Assembly (NCBI GenBank): GCA_009829735.1
Contig: CM020619.1
Span: forward strand, 32,528,283 to 32,592,282
Direction of reading: 5' to 3'
Length of the DNA stretch: 64,000 bases
From: Pyropia yezoensis
Lineage: Eukaryota; Rhodophyta; Bangiophyceae; Bangiales; Bangiaceae
Under the pieces are notes generated by a model. The model had not been told where the DNA came from, did not search any database, and was given only the letters and a program-made list of their open reading frames with translations. Positions 62,393-64,000 of the stretch are shown piece after piece. The position numbers and the translations under genes were made by a program. Numbering within the stretch: the first letter of the stretch is position 1; each line of letters opens with the position of its first letter.

Positions 62393-62963
62393 TGTAGCAT
62401 CCCTGGCCCCGACTTGGCGCCGACCCGGGACTGTAACCAGAGGGCACCAGGTGCCAGAACACGCCCGCCGTGTGGCGATGGTTGGCGGCCGTGGCCCGTG
62501 CCCGGCACTGGGATGCGGTGGACTACGCTATCCACACGCGAGAGAGGGATTTCTGATGTGTTTTTGCATATTTGTGAGGGACTTGATTTGAGAGAATTTG
62601 AGTGTGAGATTAGTGAGTGGGAATAGAATTAGTAGTGATAGTGGCCCCCGACCTGACGAGGTTAGACTCGGGTCGGGGCCACTCGGGGTTATGGGGGGGC
62701 TACCTGGCCAACGTGCCGGGGTTCCCCCAGATGCACGTTAAGAGGGACAGCGAGGCGCCCTCGGCCCGCGCCCTCAGGAAAAAGACAACTGCGCGTTTGC
62801 TTTCCTCTTCCCCGTGTGCACTACCGTGCGTATCTGTTTGCTCTGCGAGCAGGCACGTGAGGCAACAGGCATACCATTCTCGTAGTTCCCCTTTCTGCGT
62901 TACCTGTCCCTTTCCCCCGAGGGATATTGACACGTGTCTGAGAGGATCGAGTTTTATACCACA
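62393..62963 (+). repeat. Element 2 3' LTR
   Basis: 571 bp, matching 53316-53886. It is followed by target duplication CGGAG at 62964-62968. Confidence 0.95.
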
Positions 62964-64000
62964 CGGAGCCGGTCCGTCACCCCAGCCGAATCGATGGCGG
63001 CGGTGGCGGCGGCGGCGAGGGAGGCACGTGGCGGTGGCAGCCCGCCACCGACGCCACGCCGTCAGAGTTAGAGGGGGGGAGCGAGGCGGACGCGCGCGGC
63101 AGCGGTGACGATCCGCCGAGTGACACGGACACAGACGTGCGACGGCGGCGGCCATGGCGGTCATTGCCGCACGTACTGACACGTCGTCTGCTCTCTTCTT
63201 TTTCTGTTCCATGTGTTTGTTTATGATCGGTCGGCTGACGTTTTTCTTCGCACGCGCATCCAGAGACCCCTGTGAGGCTTGTGCATGCTTGGTCATTTAA
63301 TGACGGGGGCGCAGCGCACATGGACCACGGCTGTGCTGGGCTGAGATGGCATCCAGATGGACGATAATGCGTTCTGATTTGATTTACCTTGGCCGATACG
63401 CGCACGTCAATTCCCCCCGCCCGTCTCGCCCGGAGCCCCAGCACCGCAGGCCAGCAATGGCCACGGCAGCGTGACCCGACACGACAGTGACCCGTGTCTG
63501 AGACGCCGTGTCTGTCCGGCCGACACGGTCGCAACACGCAGCTGGCTAATGTTCGTTAGGCGCACGAGTGGCCCGCCTGAATGTCGACTCAAGACGGGCT
63601 GCGTAACACTCACGCAAGCGACAACAAGTGGCGGTAAGTTCTTTCAAGTCAAGATAACCGGAAGATGGCTGAACAAGATTTGGCGAGCCATTGAGGCTTG
63701 ATTTAAGTGGTAAAGAAATGAGTATAATTCAAACAAATTATATTTCCCGTCGCCTGTGCCGGTTAAAACCGGTGACATGTGTTCGTATCTTTTCTATATA
63801 TCTGGACCAGCATCTTACAGCATCTGCTGGAAACGCATGTAGAGCTCAAAAAAATGGGACGGTCTGGAAGATGCAGCCTAGGTCATGTCAGATGGCGCTA
63901 AGATGGGGTGGGCACGGAGGCCGACGATGAGGCGATTCGCTCCAGAGTCACACCAGCTAAGCACGTCAGCCACCCCCTGTGGTGGTACTCCCCCCCACGC
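62964..64000. other. Right flank; possible acidic exon near 63040-63180
   Basis: After the target duplication the GC-rich repeat sequence resumes. A plus-strand segment at about 63040-63180 reads as acidic then basic sequence (PSELEGGSEADARGSGDD, then RRRRPWRSLPHV) and could be an exon, but it lacks a start and clear splice partners. The final 800 bp are of balanced composition, with short frames only and no gene identified. Confidence 0.35.

Larger units (their letters stand above)
53316..62963 (+). mobile_element. Ty3/gypsy chromovirus, element 2 (9648 bp, intact ends)
   Basis: Plus-strand element. The LTRs are 53316-53886 and 62393-62963, each 571 bp, with no difference I can see. The tips are TG…CA. 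CGGAG target duplications lie at 53311-53315 and 62964-62968. The order is primer-binding site, gag, -1 site, pol with chromodomain, antisense extra gene, purine tract, 3' LTR. The plan is the same as element 1, but the sequence is clearly diverged. It inserted into the minisatellite downstream of the host gene. Confidence 0.95.

Noticed and set aside
1-64000. CRISPR arrays, bacterial operons, ribosome-binding sites, rRNA genes
   Set aside because: No regularly spaced identical repeats with unique spacers, no rRNA sequence, and eukaryotic gene structure throughout.

Overview
The window is nuclear DNA from a eukaryote. Genes are sparse, some have GT-AG spliceosomal introns of about 210-230 bp, and LTR retrotransposons, DNA-transposon relics and a Leu tRNA gene are present. 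The protein genes at 2.8-16 kb are extremely rich in G and C at third codon positions. They sit among long poly(C)/poly(G) tracts and GGC-type repeats. They include a secreted Hint-domain protein and a small membrane protein with a plastid-transit-like N terminus (starting MAFVSA). Together these point to a bangiophyte red alga of the Porphyra/Pyropia type. That is inference from composition and protein style, not proof.

Layout. 1-16.5 kb: a very GC-rich gene island with a Cys-rich secreted protein (2781-3623), a Hint protein (5150-6856), a CGLD22/AtpI-like plastid membrane protein (8659-9507), a two-exon unknown gene (11119-12082) and an ankyrin/transmembrane protein on the minus strand (13383-15638). 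Proline- or arginine-rich open frames between them are products of homopolymers. 16.8-30 kb: DNA of more balanced composition, full of repeats. It holds a Stowaway-like MITE (its twin is at 10.0 kb) and a large imperfect palindrome of about 17.2-23.9 kb centred on a 16-bp perfect palindrome at 21263-21278. Two nested TIR elements interrupt the left arm. A tRNA-Leu(AAG) gene and two 362-bp solo LTRs, each with its own 5-bp target duplication, follow. 31-33 kb: a minus-strand C2H2/acidic protein that may derive from a transposon.

34.7-47.6 kb: one multi-exon host gene of unknown function, with in-frame RGG/Ala minisatellites and an acidic tail. A 9384-bp Ty3/gypsy chromovirus (element 1, 36866-46249, LTRs apparently identical, target duplication GTCGC) splits one of its coding exons. 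53.3-63.0 kb: a second, diverged chromovirus (element 2, 53316-62963, LTRs apparently identical, target duplication CGGAG) in the opposite orientation. A run of exactly 500 N (50973-51472) separates two nearly identical copies of 3.8 kb (47.2-50.97 kb and 51.47-55.26 kb). These look like one locus assembled twice.

The main new points concern the two chromoviruses. Both carry, between pol and the 3' LTR, a long extra gene on the antisense strand (647 and 705 codons), and the two proteins appear related to each other. Both have a canonical -1 slippery heptamer GGGAAAC in the correct phase two codons before the gag stop, with pol in the -1 frame. Both share a 19-nt primer-binding site. Each has one in-frame TAA: in gag before the zinc knuckle in element 1, and in protease in element 2. 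All frames should be read with caution, because 1-nt homopolymer differences between the duplicated copies show that sequence errors are present.
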